Shown here: positions 42,946 to 52,469 of the stretch, in pieces
How positions within the stretch are numbered: position 1 is the stretch's first letter
How the letters are laid out: each line of letters opens with the position of its first letter
Source of the DNA: Pseudobdellovibrionaceae bacterium
GTDB lineage: Bacteria; Bdellovibrionota; Bdellovibrionia; Bdellovibrionales; UBA1609
Length of the DNA: 64,000 nt
Direction: 5' to 3'
NCBI GenBank assembly: GCA_020635075.1
Contig: JACKAM010000001.1
Location: forward strand, 1,364,001-1,428,000
Translations under genes and position numbers: made by a program
The notes under the pieces: generated by a model
The model's database searches: none
The model's input: only the letters and a program-made list of their open reading frames with translations
Told to the model about the DNA's origin: nothing

Positions 42946-45148
42946 CAAAATTCGCCTCCCAACCGGAATCGTAAGCCCGTCGCGCTTGATCAATGGGGAC
43001 GTCTAAAGCACGACCACCAACAATGCGGTCGCCACCTGTTTCCCCAATCTTATATACTCGCAGACCTTCGGTGCCCGAAGATTTGGCCAGCTCCTTGAAC
43101 TCGGCTTCCCTCTCCCGATCCACAGCAAAGAGCACCTCGTAGCAGGTTTCCGCAAAAAGACTTCCTCCTGGGTTCCGAGGATTGAGGAACCAATCTCCCG
43201 CTGCTGTTCGCACACCCACACCCAGAGGTAGACACATTCTTGCCAGCGCATAGGCCAAGCCAAACTTACCAACCAACCGGCTAGAATATACATAAGGCTG
43301 CCGCCCCAAATCGGTGATGAGCTTAGTAAAACTCATGAGACCCTGAACTTCAAACTCACCCACTCCCTTCATGGGCTGGCCAGTTTCCATTTCTGACCAT
43401 TGACCATTCAAATGGACCTGAGGCAATCGAACTAAGTAAACCCCTTGGGCCATGCCGGTGAAATAAGACTTGGGAATCCCACCCAACTCCGGCCGTAGCC
43501 CGACCAGACCTGTGGATGGTGTCGAGGTGACATTTTTATTCAGGGTTTCATTGTAAAAGCTGACGTTTCCACTGATGACGGGCGTCCTCAGAGCTTCACA
43601 GGTTTCACTCATGCCTTCGACAGCCGCTACAAACTCACTCATGAGTTCTGGCTTTTCGGGATTGCCAAAATTCAAACAATCCGTCAGGGCCAGGGGCTCA
43701 AAACCTTTAGCCGCCAGTTCCAGCGCAGGATAAGCCACAGCATCCATTCCTCCCTGGCGGGCGTCCCATCTCATCATAAAGGGGCGACATCCCAAGACCA
43801 AACCTAGGGCTCGACCAGAATCCGGAAGGCGCATCACCGCTACCGAATCGGTGGCGTCCCGAGAGGTGGCACCGCCCACTCGTTGGTCATATTGGCGATA
43901 GACCCACTCGCGGGAAGTCCCACGCAAATCTTTTAAGACCTTCAAAAGCTGCTCATTGGGGTCGTCCACCTGGGGAACCACCTTCTCCAGTGACTCTGCC
44001 CGATTGCGGTTTTCCCATTTGTCGTAAGGTCTTTCATACATGGGTGCATTTTCAACCAAAACATCGGGATCAATTGAACAAATTATTTCGCCATGCCAAT
44101 AAAGATCGATAGTCTTTTCATCTTTAACTTCACCAACGATGGAGGCATCCAAATTCCAATGATCAAAGACGGCCTTGAGGTCCTCAAATTTGGCCGGCTC
44201 ACACACCAGTAGCATTCTCTCCTGGCTTTCAGAGAGTAAAATCTCCTCAGGCGTAATGGTACTATCGCGAAGAGGCACCTGATCCAAATGAAGGGTCAGA
44301 CCCACTCCCCCTTTTGAGGCCATTTCAAAGCTGGAACTTGTCAGTCCCGCAGCACCCATATCCTGAATGGCCACAACCAAGTCCTTCTCCATGACTTCAA
44401 GACAGGACTCAATCAAAAGCTTTTCAAAGAAGGGATCTCCAATCTGTACCGTGGGTTTTTTGGATTCACTATTGTCATCAAAGGACTCACTGGCCATGGA
44501 GGCGCCGTGAACGCCATCGCGTCCGGTCTTGGCCCCAACGTAGACCACATAGTTACCTGTCCCTCTTGCTTTGGAATTCACCACCTGCATATCGGGACGG
44601 AACAAACCCAAGGCAAAAGCGTTAACCAAAATGTTGCCATTGTAAGAGGGATGAAACTCTGTTTGCCCTGTGACGGTAGGCACTCCCACACAGTTTCCAT
44701 AACCGGCAATTCCCCGCACCACACCATCCACCAAGTGGGTCATGCGCGAGGCCTTGGCCTCACCAAAGCAGAGAAAGTTGGCCAGGGCCAAAGGCCTTGC
44801 ACCCATAGTGAAAATATCACGCAGAATCCCGCCCACGCCAGTGGCTGCTCCCTGGTAGGGCTCAATATAGCTGGGGTGATTATGGCTTTCCATTTTAAAG
44901 GCCACTCTCTCGCCCTCACCCAGGTCAATCACTCCGGCGTTTTCACCAAAGCTCTCCAACACCCGCTCTGTTTTATTGAAAAACTTCTTCAGATGGACCT
45001 TAGAACTTTTGTAGCTGCAATGCTCGCTCCATAGGGCCGAAAACAGGGCCCACTCCACGCCCTGTGGCTCACGACCCAGGACTTCCAGGATTTTTTTGTA
45101 CTCGTCCTGATTCAGTCGATAATGTTTCAGTTTAGCTGACAATTCCAC
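42932..45148 (-). CDS. purL: phosphoribosylformylglycinamidine synthase, large subunit
   Basis: A 738-residue PurL of the small type that works with PurQ and PurS (formylglycinamide ribonucleotide to FGAM, using ATP and Gln-derived ammonia). The N-terminal motif ALWSEHCSYKSSK and ENAGVIDLGEGERVAFKMESHNHPS are the AIR-synthetase-family ATP-binding segments; a second homologous half ends near GGRALDVPIDQ. GTG 45148 follows AGGGAGA. It is preceded at 17 nt by purQ and overlaps purF. Confidence 0.96.
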   Translation of the reverse strand: MELSAKLKHYRLNQDEYKKILEVLGREPQGVEWALFSALWSEHCSYKSSKVHLKKFFNKTERVLESFGENAGVIDLGEGERVAFKMESHNHPSYIEPYQGAATGVGGILRDIFTMGARPLALANFLCFGEAKASRMTHLVDGVVRGIAGYGNCVGVPTVTGQTEFHPSYNGNILVNAFALGLFRPDMQVVNSKARGTGNYVVYVGAKTGRDGVHGASMASESFDDNSESKKPTVQIGDPFFEKLLIESCLEVMEKDLVVAIQDMGAAGLTSSSFEMASKGGVGLTLHLDQVPLRDSTITPEEILLSESQERMLLVCEPAKFEDLKAVFDHWNLDASIVGEVKDEKTIDLYWHGEIICSIDPDVLVENAPMYERPYDKWENRNRAESLEKVVPQVDDPNEQLLKVLKDLRGTSREWVYRQYDQRVGGATSRDATDSVAVMRLPDSGRALGLVLGCRPFMMRWDARQGGMDAVAYPALELAAKGFEPLALTDCLNFGNPEKPELMSEFVAAVEGMSETCEALRTPVISGNVSFYNETLNKNVTSTPSTGLVGLRPELGGIPKSYFTGMAQGVYLVRLPQVHLNGQWSEMETGQPMKGVGEFEVQGLMSFTKLITDLGRQPYVYSSRLVGKFGLAYALARMCLPLGVGVRTAAGDWFLNPRNPGGSLFAETCYEVLFAVDREREAEFKELAKSSGTEGLRVYKIGETGGDRIVGGRALDVPIDQARRAYDSGWEANFEGLE

Positions 45149-45165
45149 TCGTCGGTCTCCCTTAA

Positions 45166-45825
45166 TTAGAGCAAGCTTTCAAAAAATAAACGTCCGTCCT
45201 CACCACCCATCCAGTCAAACAAGGCTCTCTCAGGATGAGGCATCAGTCCCGCCACGTTTTTTCCTTCATTCATCACGCCGGCAATGTCATGGACCGAACC
45301 ATTAGGATTCTTGTTGTAAGTCCACCAGATTTGTCCGCGATCCTGAATGGCCTTTAGGCCGTCCTCATCAATCACGTATCGGCCCTCGCCGTGTGCGATG
45401 GGGAGTCTCGACCGACTTTGCCCCCTGTTGTCCGAGCCAAAAGCCGAACAGGGATTGGCAAGACTCAACTCCACCCAGTCGTCAATAAAACGCAGACCCT
45501 CATTGCGAACTAAAACTCCAGGCAACAGACCCGAATCGCAAAGGATCTGAAAACCATTGCAGATCCCCATGACGGGCACACCCTTGCCGGCAGCTTCACG
45601 CAAGGATTCCATCACTGGCGCTTTTGCGGCCAAGGCCCCACAGCGCAAATAATCTCCGTAACTAAATCCCCCAGGGAGGACCAGAGCGCCATAGTCACCG
45701 GTATTAAACTGGTCCTGGTACCAAAGCCACTCGGGCTGCAGCCCCACAGACTCAACCGCCTGCCAAATATCCCGATCACAATTGGTACCGAGAAATCTCA
45801 GAATGCCAATTTTCTTTTGCGACAT
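45166..45825 (-). CDS. purQ: phosphoribosylformylglycinamidine synthase, glutaminase subunit
   Basis: A 219-residue class I glutamine amidotransferase. Cys89 in VMGICNGFQIL is the nucleophile; the His of the triad is in LMPHPERALF. The N-terminus is GILRFLGTNCDRD. It supplies ammonia to PurL. ATG 45825 lies 2 nt after the purS stop, so translation is coupled. Length is usual for PurQ with PurS. Confidence 0.96.
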   Translation of the reverse strand: MSQKKIGILRFLGTNCDRDIWQAVESVGLQPEWLWYQDQFNTGDYGALVLPGGFSYGDYLRCGALAAKAPVMESLREAAGKGVPVMGICNGFQILCDSGLLPGVLVRNEGLRFIDDWVELSLANPCSAFGSDNRGQSRSRLPIAHGEGRYVIDEDGLKAIQDRGQIWWTYNKNPNGSVHDIAGVMNEGKNVAGLMPHPERALFDWMGGEDGRLFFESLL

Positions 45826-45826
45826 A

Positions 45827-46066
45827 TTAGGACACCACTTCCAATTCAAAAGTTTCAATCAATGGGTTGTAAAGAACGAACTCGGCAATTTCACGAGCCT
45901 TGTTCAGGGCCTGTTCCTCGTTGCTCGCCTCAATATCCAACTGCACATACTTGCCCACGCGACAGGCATCGACCGTCTTGCCGTGCTGAGAAAGGGTTTT
46001 TTCAACCGCCCGGCCTTGGCTGTCCAACACCTCATTGCGAGGAAGGATCTTTACTCCGATTTTCAT
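45827..46066 (-). CDS. purS: phosphoribosylformylglycinamidine synthase subunit PurS
   Basis: A 79-residue PurS, the small bridging subunit that holds PurQ to PurL. Family marks: KIGVKILPRNEVLDSQGRAV near the start (the VLDPQG region is usual) and the C-terminal VLYNPLIETFELEVV (usually LANPVIEDF). It overlaps the purC stop by four bases (ATGA) and precedes purQ by 1 nt. Alternative upstream starts would extend into purC and are not needed. Confidence 0.94.
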   Translation of the reverse strand: MKIGVKILPRNEVLDSQGRAVEKTLSQHGKTVDACRVGKYVQLDIEASNEEQALNKAREIAEFVLYNPLIETFELEVVS

Positions 46067-46800
46067 AACTGCTTCTCCCAGGTTTGACTCATTCGGTTCA
46101 ACACTTCCTGATAACTCTCTTCCACCTGGCCCAAGTCCCGACGGAAACGGTCTTTGTCCAGTTTTTCGTTGGTTTCCAGATCCCACAGACGACAGCTGTC
46201 TGGAGTGATCTCATCTCCCAAGACCACCTCGCCCTTGGAGTTGACGCCAAATTCAATTTTGAAATCAATGAGACGAATGCCGATGGCCTTGAAGAATTCA
46301 ATCAAAGCCCCATTCACCTTTAGGGCTTTTTCCTTTAAATCGTCCAATTGCGCCTGATCTTTGGCCGCCTTGAGCATGAGAGCCTGATCGTCACTGACGA
46401 AAGGATCATTGAGCTCGTCCTTTTTGTAGTAAAACTCCACCAAAGGCTTCTCCAGTGCCGTGCCCTCTTCGATGGCAAACTTTTTCGCCGTGGACCCAGC
46501 TAACCAGTTACGGACCACCACTTCCAAAGGGATGATCGTGAGCTTGCGACAAACCAACTCCCGATCTGAAATGTCTGCAATCAAATGGCTGCCGATTCCC
46601 TTAGTCTGCAGATAGCGAAAAATCAGCACCGCAATTTTCTTGTTGATCACCCCTTTGTCAGCAAAAGAGCCCTTCTTTTGGGCATTAAAAGCCGTGAGGC
46701 TGTCTTTGAACTCCAGCCAGAGAAGATCGCTTTCACCTTCAACTTGATAGATTTTTTTGGCCTTGCCTTCGTACTGAAATACCCCTTTTTGGTACTTCAT
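46063..46800 (-). CDS. purC: SAICAR synthetase
   Basis: A 245-residue PurC (CAIR plus aspartate to SAICAR, ATP-dependent). Motifs: YEGKAKKIYQVE (ATP-binding beta hairpin), VVVRNWLAGS and KIEFGVNSKGEVVLGDEITPDSCRLWD. Length typical. ATG 46800 follows AAGGAGAAACTC. It overlaps purS by 4 nt and begins 14 nt after purB. The neighbouring enzymes purE and purK are not in this window. Confidence 0.97.
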   Translation of the reverse strand: MKYQKGVFQYEGKAKKIYQVEGESDLLWLEFKDSLTAFNAQKKGSFADKGVINKKIAVLIFRYLQTKGIGSHLIADISDRELVCRKLTIIPLEVVVRNWLAGSTAKKFAIEEGTALEKPLVEFYYKKDELNDPFVSDDQALMLKAAKDQAQLDDLKEKALKVNGALIEFFKAIGIRLIDFKIEFGVNSKGEVVLGDEITPDSCRLWDLETNEKLDKDRFRRDLGQVEESYQEVLNRMSQTWEKQL

Positions 46801-46814
46801 GAGTTTCTCCTTCA

Positions 46815-48113
46815 TCACTTCAGTAGGGTTACCATTCTATTTAAAACCTTGCTAATCGCTGATCGATGGGTCTGCCCGGCAAAAATCTCATCCAGCTTTT
46901 TCCGACTTACCCTTTTCATCACCTCTCCATCCTGAAGCAGAGAAGCCAGCAAATGATCGCCCTTGTTCATTTTGTGTGCGTGGGACTGAACAACTTTGTA
47001 GGCCTCTTCGCGGCTCAAGCCACCATCCACCAGGGCCAGCAAGACATGTGAGCTAAACAGATGCCCTCCGGACATTTCCATATTGGCCCGCATCCTCTCC
47101 ACATCAACGAAGATCCGTTCTATCACCCCCGCCATCCGGTCGACCGCATAGTCGCAAAGGATAAAGGCATCCGGAAGCGCCACACGCTCCACACTGGAAT
47201 GGCTAATGTCCCTCTCGTGCCACAAGGCCACATTCTCCATGCCGGCCTGGAGGTAGGAACGCAAGAGTCGTGCGGCTCCTGTGATGTTTTCTGCACTGAT
47301 TGGATTTTTCTTGTGAGGCATGGCGCTTGAGCCCTTTTGCCCAGGCGTAAAACCTTCAATGACCTCACCCACTTCAGTACGCTGGAGGTGGCGCAATTCG
47401 ATTGCCAAACGCTCAAGCCCGGCGCCGACCATGGCGATAGCAAAAAACAATTCTGCGTGGCGATCTCGTGGTATGACTTGGGTGGCAATAGTTTCCGGTA
47501 GCAGCCCCAAGCGGTTGCAAACGCCCTTTTCCACCTCTTCAGGTTGAGTTGAATATGTCCCAACAGCTCCACTTAGCTTTCCAACTGCCATTTGCTTAAG
47601 AGCTGCCTCAAGTCTCGACCGGTGGCGCATAAACTCGGCCACAAAGCCGGCCATCTTCATGCCAAAGCTGGTCGGCTCCGCATGCATCCCATGGGTGCGC
47701 CCTGGACAGAGACTCTCCTGGTGCTGTTCCATTTGCCGGCGCAAAGCGGCCAACAGCCTGTCGAGTGAGGCCAAAAGAACTTGTCCACCCTGACGAATCT
47801 GCAGACTTAGGGCGGTGTCCAAAACATCGGACGAGGTCATTCCATAGTGAACATAGCGTCCGTTGTCGCCCACGTTCTCAGCAACTGCGGAGACAAAGGC
47901 AATCACATCATGGCGGGTGGTCTTTTCGATTTCGTCGATGCGCTCGATCTTGAACTTTCCTTTTTGGCGAATGTCCCGGGCCGCCTCTTTGGGGATTAAC
48001 CCCAACTCGGCCTGGGTTTCGGCAACCGCCTGCTCCACTTCAAGCATCTGCTGAAACCGATTCTGCAGCTGCCAGATTTTATCCATCTCTTCGCGACTGT
48101 AACGAGCGATCAA
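46815..48113 (-). CDS. purB: adenylosuccinate lyase
   Basis: A 432-residue PurB, used twice in purine synthesis (SAICAR to AICAR and adenylosuccinate to AMP). The signature loop GSSAMPHKKNP is at 261-271 with the catalytic Ser; catalytic His141 is in GRTHGMHAEP; HYGMTSSDVLDT is at about 89-100. The start codon is TTG 48113, 11 nt from AGGAG. It lies between purC and an unknown gene in the same operon. Confidence 0.97.
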   Translation of the reverse strand: MIARYSREEMDKIWQLQNRFQQMLEVEQAVAETQAELGLIPKEAARDIRQKGKFKIERIDEIEKTTRHDVIAFVSAVAENVGDNGRYVHYGMTSSDVLDTALSLQIRQGGQVLLASLDRLLAALRRQMEQHQESLCPGRTHGMHAEPTSFGMKMAGFVAEFMRHRSRLEAALKQMAVGKLSGAVGTYSTQPEEVEKGVCNRLGLLPETIATQVIPRDRHAELFFAIAMVGAGLERLAIELRHLQRTEVGEVIEGFTPGQKGSSAMPHKKNPISAENITGAARLLRSYLQAGMENVALWHERDISHSSVERVALPDAFILCDYAVDRMAGVIERIFVDVERMRANMEMSGGHLFSSHVLLALVDGGLSREEAYKVVQSHAHKMNKGDHLLASLLQDGEVMKRVSRKKLDEIFAGQTHRSAISKVLNRMVTLLK

Positions 48114-48137
48114 TTCAGACTCCTATTCTTGTCAGAC

Positions 48138-49430
48138 CTAGGCCTGAGCTTCCTTTTGCTTTCGCGCATCCTGGTCCTTTTTCCACTTCTTAATTTTGGC
48201 CGCGACAGGCACCTGATCCCTCAACAAAGAGGTCCACTCCAGCAACACCCAATCCTCAGGAGCTGAATAATGGACGTTTGGAAAGGAGCCCCTGTGCAAA
48301 TGATCCAGGTCCTCCAGGTTGTAGACCGGAAATCTTGGCGGTCCCAATTCCTGATATTCATAAAGATGATCCTGGGGCATGTCGGCAAGGACAGGATGGG
48401 AACCGGGTATCTTTTTGGCCAAGAGGTTCAAAATACTCTGACTCTGTTCTTCCAAATAGGCCCGTTGAAATCGATGCTGAGTGGGAATTCGCAGCCACAC
48501 ATCGAGGTCCTGAGCCTGCACCGTTCTTTGCACAATCATCAGATTGGTATGGGTCCAAGGGGCATAGAGATCATCAATCAGGACAAATTTCGCTGGCAGA
48601 GTTTCCAGGTGCATCCCCTGTTCAACACGGAAACGATAACGCATCCAGCTCCAAGTGGGCTTTACCACTCCTTTGGGAAACAGCAAGGTGGCAATGGATT
48701 CCGACAGCTTGAGAGTCTCTTCCCCAGACAATAACCACACAAACTGACGACCGGTGAGTGCTCCGGACCAACCACTGCGAATTTCAAGACTCCGGCATTC
48801 AGATCCTTCGGTCAGCAAATCCACTAACTGGGCACCAGGGAAAACCTTGACTCCCTTTGACTCCACCCAATCCAAAGATTGACCCGCCCCCTTACGACTC
48901 ACACGGCGAATGATCCATGGGGCTGAGAGGGGCAAAGGCTTGCCGTAAGAAACTCCCTCTGCATTTGGCTTATAGACGTGACTGGCCAACTGATAGGCCA
49001 GATGAACCAGCCAAGACTCCCGGTACGGGGAGCGACGAAGGCTTTCCCTTTTGTCACGAATCTCTTCTGGCGACAAATTTTCATAGTTGTTGAGAAAGTC
49101 CAATGCCTCAGATGAAATCCCTGATTCACTCAACAGATGTGAACTCAATGAACTCTTAAAATCAATGGGACCATCCGCAAGCCAAAGGATAAACCCCTCC
49201 GGAATGTCCTCGATGTAATCCTCTTCAATTAGTCTTTCCCGCTGGGAGGCCGCCAGCTGCTCTGACTGAAAGTAACCAAAAGGACCCTCCCAGTCTTCAG
49301 GGGTCCAACGTCCCAAGTGGTCAGAGACTTCCACCAGACTCACCTGCATGCCTTGAGTCGCCAGCTCAGCGGCCATCCAATTCCCCCGCCCAAAAGCGGA
49401 AACTAGAACCACATCTGCTCGACCTTCCAT
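48138..49430 (-). CDS. Rossmann-like, possible FAD-binding protein in purine operon
   Basis: A 430-residue protein. The N-terminus has a beta-alpha-beta dinucleotide motif, VVLVSAFGRGNWMAAEL, though the third Gly is replaced, and a later acidic strand end VSLVEVSDHLG, as in FAD-dependent amine oxidase or protoporphyrinogen oxidase-like proteins. The rest has no motif I can name. It starts 28 nt after the purM stop and ends 24 nt before purB, so it is in the operon. No classical purine gene fits. ATG 49430 follows GGAGAAG; a TTG four codons earlier is possible. Confidence 0.6.
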   Translation of the reverse strand: MEGRADVVLVSAFGRGNWMAAELATQGMQVSLVEVSDHLGRWTPEDWEGPFGYFQSEQLAASQRERLIEEDYIEDIPEGFILWLADGPIDFKSSLSSHLLSESGISSEALDFLNNYENLSPEEIRDKRESLRRSPYRESWLVHLAYQLASHVYKPNAEGVSYGKPLPLSAPWIIRRVSRKGAGQSLDWVESKGVKVFPGAQLVDLLTEGSECRSLEIRSGWSGALTGRQFVWLLSGEETLKLSESIATLLFPKGVVKPTWSWMRYRFRVEQGMHLETLPAKFVLIDDLYAPWTHTNLMIVQRTVQAQDLDVWLRIPTQHRFQRAYLEEQSQSILNLLAKKIPGSHPVLADMPQDHLYEYQELGPPRFPVYNLEDLDHLHRGSFPNVHYSAPEDWVLLEWTSLLRDQVPVAAKIKKWKKDQDARKQKEAQA

Positions 49431-49458
49431 GCACTTCTCCACTGCCCCTGCGATTGAC

Positions 49459-50481
49459 TCACAGCTGGGCGTTTAATTCCTCTTCATTCATTGACCACTG
49501 GCTCTCGCCCTCCATCGGGTCACTCAACTCGGCCAGCCTCCAAGACTCAAAGCCTAAGGCGCGAATGGTTTCGCGAATGACCGACTCGTCCCGCTCAGGC
49601 GCATAAACAACAAATCCGATTCCACAGTTGAGCGTCTGCAGCAGGCTCCGCCAGGACATCTGTCCCCGTCTTTTCACTTCCAAAAAAGGCTGAGGAATGG
49701 ACCAAGGTTTTAACTGTAATTGAGTGCCCTTGGGGATCACCCGCAATAGGTTATCCATCCCTCCGCCCGTCACATGGGCAAAGGCATGAACTTCTGCAAT
49801 CTCCATCAATCGCTTGGCGAGTTTTACATACAGAGCCGTGGGTTCCAGCAGGCGATCCGCCCACTCGGCTAGATCACTTGCAAAGATTTTGCGCAAGAGA
49901 GAAAAACCATTGGAATGAAATCCCGAGCTGGACACACCAATGGCCACATCGCCTGGCTGCACTCGATGCGCACCAAGTACTTTGGGCTCATCGACCACAC
50001 CAACGGAAAAGCCAGCGCAGTCGAAATCATCACCCGCGTAAACCCCTGGCATTTCCGCCGTCTCGCCACCGATCAACAGACAGTCGGATTCCAAACAGGC
50101 CTTCTGCAAGCCAGTGAGAAATTGCTTGGCCTTTTCCACGTCCAGCTTTCCACAGGCATAATAGTCGAGAAAAAACAAAGGTGAGGCCCCAGAGCAGACC
50201 ATGTCGTTCACACACATGGCCACCAAATCCTGGGCCACCCTGTGATAACTGTGAAACTCCACAGCTAATTTGAGCTTGGTTCCCACCCCATCTGTGCAAC
50301 TCACCAAACAAGGGGACTCCATCTCTGGAAAACCACCGCGAAACAAAGCTGCAAAGCCGCCAATCCCAGAAACAAGTCGTTCCTGATGGGGCCATTTCGG
50401 CGGTTGATTCGATTTTAACCAGTCTACGAGGGCTTCTCCGGCCGCTATGTCCACACCGGCCTTTTTGTAGTCCATTGACAC
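49459..50481 (-). CDS. purM: AIR synthetase
   Basis: A 340-residue PurM (FGAM to AIR, ATP-dependent). Motifs: YKKAGVDIAAGEALVDWL at the start, SCTDGVGTKL, ALVAMCVNDM-type segment (VAMCVNDMVCSGASPLFFLDYYACGKL), GGETAEMPG and GVSSSGFHSNGFSLLRK. GTG 50481 is chosen because AGGAG lies 7 nt upstream; ATG 50475 two codons later is also possible. It is the first gene of the purine operon, behind a terminator. Confidence 0.96.
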   Translation of the reverse strand: MSMDYKKAGVDIAAGEALVDWLKSNQPPKWPHQERLVSGIGGFAALFRGGFPEMESPCLVSCTDGVGTKLKLAVEFHSYHRVAQDLVAMCVNDMVCSGASPLFFLDYYACGKLDVEKAKQFLTGLQKACLESDCLLIGGETAEMPGVYAGDDFDCAGFSVGVVDEPKVLGAHRVQPGDVAIGVSSSGFHSNGFSLLRKIFASDLAEWADRLLEPTALYVKLAKRLMEIAEVHAFAHVTGGGMDNLLRVIPKGTQLQLKPWSIPQPFLEVKRRGQMSWRSLLQTLNCGIGFVVYAPERDESVIRETIRALGFESWRLAELSDPMEGESQWSMNEEELNAQL

Positions 50482-50578
50482 GGACAGTCTCCTTGGGAGG
50501 GCGAATTGGCCCCTTTGTAGCAAAAAGGACCTGTGAATTCAATGTATTCGCTCGCGACCCGGAGCGTTTGATTTGCCC

Positions 50579-50611
50579 AAAAAAAAGGCGCCGGCCTCCA
50601 TGGCCGGCACC
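50579..50611 (-). terminator. intrinsic terminator between lipoprotein and purine operon
   Basis: GCCGGCC (50590-50596) pairs with GGCCGGC (50602-50608), extended by two G-C pairs after one mismatch; on the minus strand it is followed by T8 (50586-50579). It terminates the gene ending at 50705 and keeps purM from read-through. Confidence 0.9.
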
Positions 50612-50704
50612 CAACCCGTAACTGAAATCTTGTCCTTTACCGTTTTATGGACAACTGGGACCGGCTAGGGGATAACCGGGCCCAAAACCATTTCAATTTC
50701 AAAA

Positions 50705-52003
50705 TCATTCCGTGCGAAACCAAATGTCCACCACCTGCCTGGGGCCCAGACCCAAAAGTTTGGCCTCGGAGTCGGCAAATATCAAATTGCCATTGGCGTC
50801 CATCATCCGTCGGGCCTTGTAGTCCAGCTTAATGGAGGTGACCACCTCGCCCAGGCTCTGAAGCTCCTGCCCCTCGCTCTCACCATTGTGATTGGTATCT
50901 GTCCACAGCAAAAGATTGTTGAAGCCACTGTCCCTTTGATCAATGACACCATCGCTATTGGCATCCAGATCAGCCAAGGCCACAAATCCATTGGAGGCCG
51001 TCAGGCCATTGCGCAGGCGAGTGGAAGTCCCAAACAGCTCCTGGCCGCCGTCAATGCGACCATTGCCATTGAGGTCCACGGCGACAAAAGCATTGTCGGT
51101 GCCAGCTGTAAACCAAGACACCTGCTGCTTTTCGCCAGTGCCATCCACATCAAACTTCACTCCTTCGGCCAAGCTTGTGGTGGCAAAGCCATCTCCAGCT
51201 AAGTCAATCGCCAGGGGCGAGCTCGTTTGATCACATTTCTTTTTGCAAACCTCATCCAATCCACCGGTATAGTCGACGTCGCCACAATTATTGCCGGCTC
51301 CGTTAAATAAATAGGTTCGAGTCATAAACTCGTAGACCTTGGGAGAGTCGTTGCCAGTGCCAAAGGCGAAGGCATAAGTCCCATCATCAGACCCCATGGG
51401 TGGCGTCAGACCTTTAATGCCGCCCAAATTGATGCCGGAGTTGGAGCTGACAATGCGGTCGCCCGCGCTAAAACGTCCATTGCTGTCCCTGTCATCAAAC
51501 AATAAAAAAGTGGTCTTTAACTTAGTACTGGCCTGGGCTTTCAATCGAGCCAACTTCTCTGGGTCGACTTTAACTGCAACCACGGGATTCTCGACTGCCG
51601 GAAACCGCGTCATCCCACCCTTGATTTCAGATGGGATCTCTCCCACCTGGGAGTCTGGATCGTTGAAGGCCTGAATGATAAGGCGTTCATAGGTTTTGGC
51701 ACTGTCATCATTTGGCACAAATGACCCTTCAATATTGATCAGGCCAAAGAACAACTTCGATGTCCCACTTGCAGCCGCGTAAGAGTAAATCGCCGTCTCC
51801 TCAGGATGTTTCAATCGACGGCAAAACCTGTAATTGGCCACCTGCAAAACCACTTTAGGTGGTCCCAGGGACTGAACACCATTCGGTAATTTGACCAAAG
51901 GAGTTTGTTCTAATGTCTCAATTGATTTAAATGCCGTTTCTGAACACGAAACCAGCACCAGGCCACAAGCCAAGCCTAGCGCCTTCCCAAGCACACTTCT
52001 CAT
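50705..52003 (-). CDS. EF-hand-like calcium-binding lipoprotein
   Basis: A 432-residue putative lipoprotein with lipobox LVLVSC (Cys20). The C-terminal third has several Asp-rich loops of EF-hand or dockerin type: DLNGNGRIDGGQELF, DLDANSDGVIDQRD and DTNHNGESEGQEL, and a looser one, DDRDSNGRFSAGDR, in the middle. It probably binds Ca2+ outside the cytoplasm. Cys-rich segment DEVCKKKCDQ. ATG 52003 follows GGAGGAGCGG. Divergent from the 52470 gene. No enzyme motif. Confidence 0.82.
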   Translation of the reverse strand: MRSVLGKALGLACGLVLVSCSETAFKSIETLEQTPLVKLPNGVQSLGPPKVVLQVANYRFCRRLKHPEETAIYSYAAASGTSKLFFGLINIEGSFVPNDDSAKTYERLIIQAFNDPDSQVGEIPSEIKGGMTRFPAVENPVVAVKVDPEKLARLKAQASTKLKTTFLLFDDRDSNGRFSAGDRIVSSNSGINLGGIKGLTPPMGSDDGTYAFAFGTGNDSPKVYEFMTRTYLFNGAGNNCGDVDYTGGLDEVCKKKCDQTSSPLAIDLAGDGFATTSLAEGVKFDVDGTGEKQQVSWFTAGTDNAFVAVDLNGNGRIDGGQELFGTSTRLRNGLTASNGFVALADLDANSDGVIDQRDSGFNNLLLWTDTNHNGESEGQELQSLGEVVTSIKLDYKARRMMDANGNLIFADSEAKLLGLGPRQVVDIWFRTE

Positions 52004-52469
52004 CCGCTCCTCCAAACTTCACCGGCCTAAGTGAAGCACCCAGAGGTATTTTACAGCAAGAGGCGCACCAAACCAGATCCCACTGGATTCAATCTGAGCT
52101 CACCGTATTTTGGCCCAAGTCGACACATACCCGGGCTAATGGCTGACTAAGTTTTGAGGATGAGTCAGAAATCTCAAAATTGAACATCTTGTGGCCAGAT
52201 GACCAGGCCATAGAGCCTTTCGCTTTCCGGAATGAGCGTCTCACAATGACACAAATCCAGCCAGTCTTCTCAAAAAATGACAAAAATCTTAGCCTGAGAG
52301 CCGCCGAACCCCGTATCATTATTAAAACAAGACCATTTGGCTGGTGTCGTTTCTGGATGAGGGCCTCCGGAAATTGGATCAATTTTCCGAATAGAGACAC
52401 AGACAAATCGTTTGCCAGACGCCTCGATGGACATGCGATTTGGACAGCCGCTTCGGTGGGGAGGATCGA
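52004..52469. other. 466-nt divergent intergenic region
   Basis: Lies between the EF-hand-like lipoprotein (minus) and the outer-membrane protein (plus). Two overlapping ORFs of about 100 codons on opposite strands (near 52089-52473) have no ribosome site, no family and unusual composition, so I do not call them. Promoters for both genes should be here. Confidence 0.5.
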
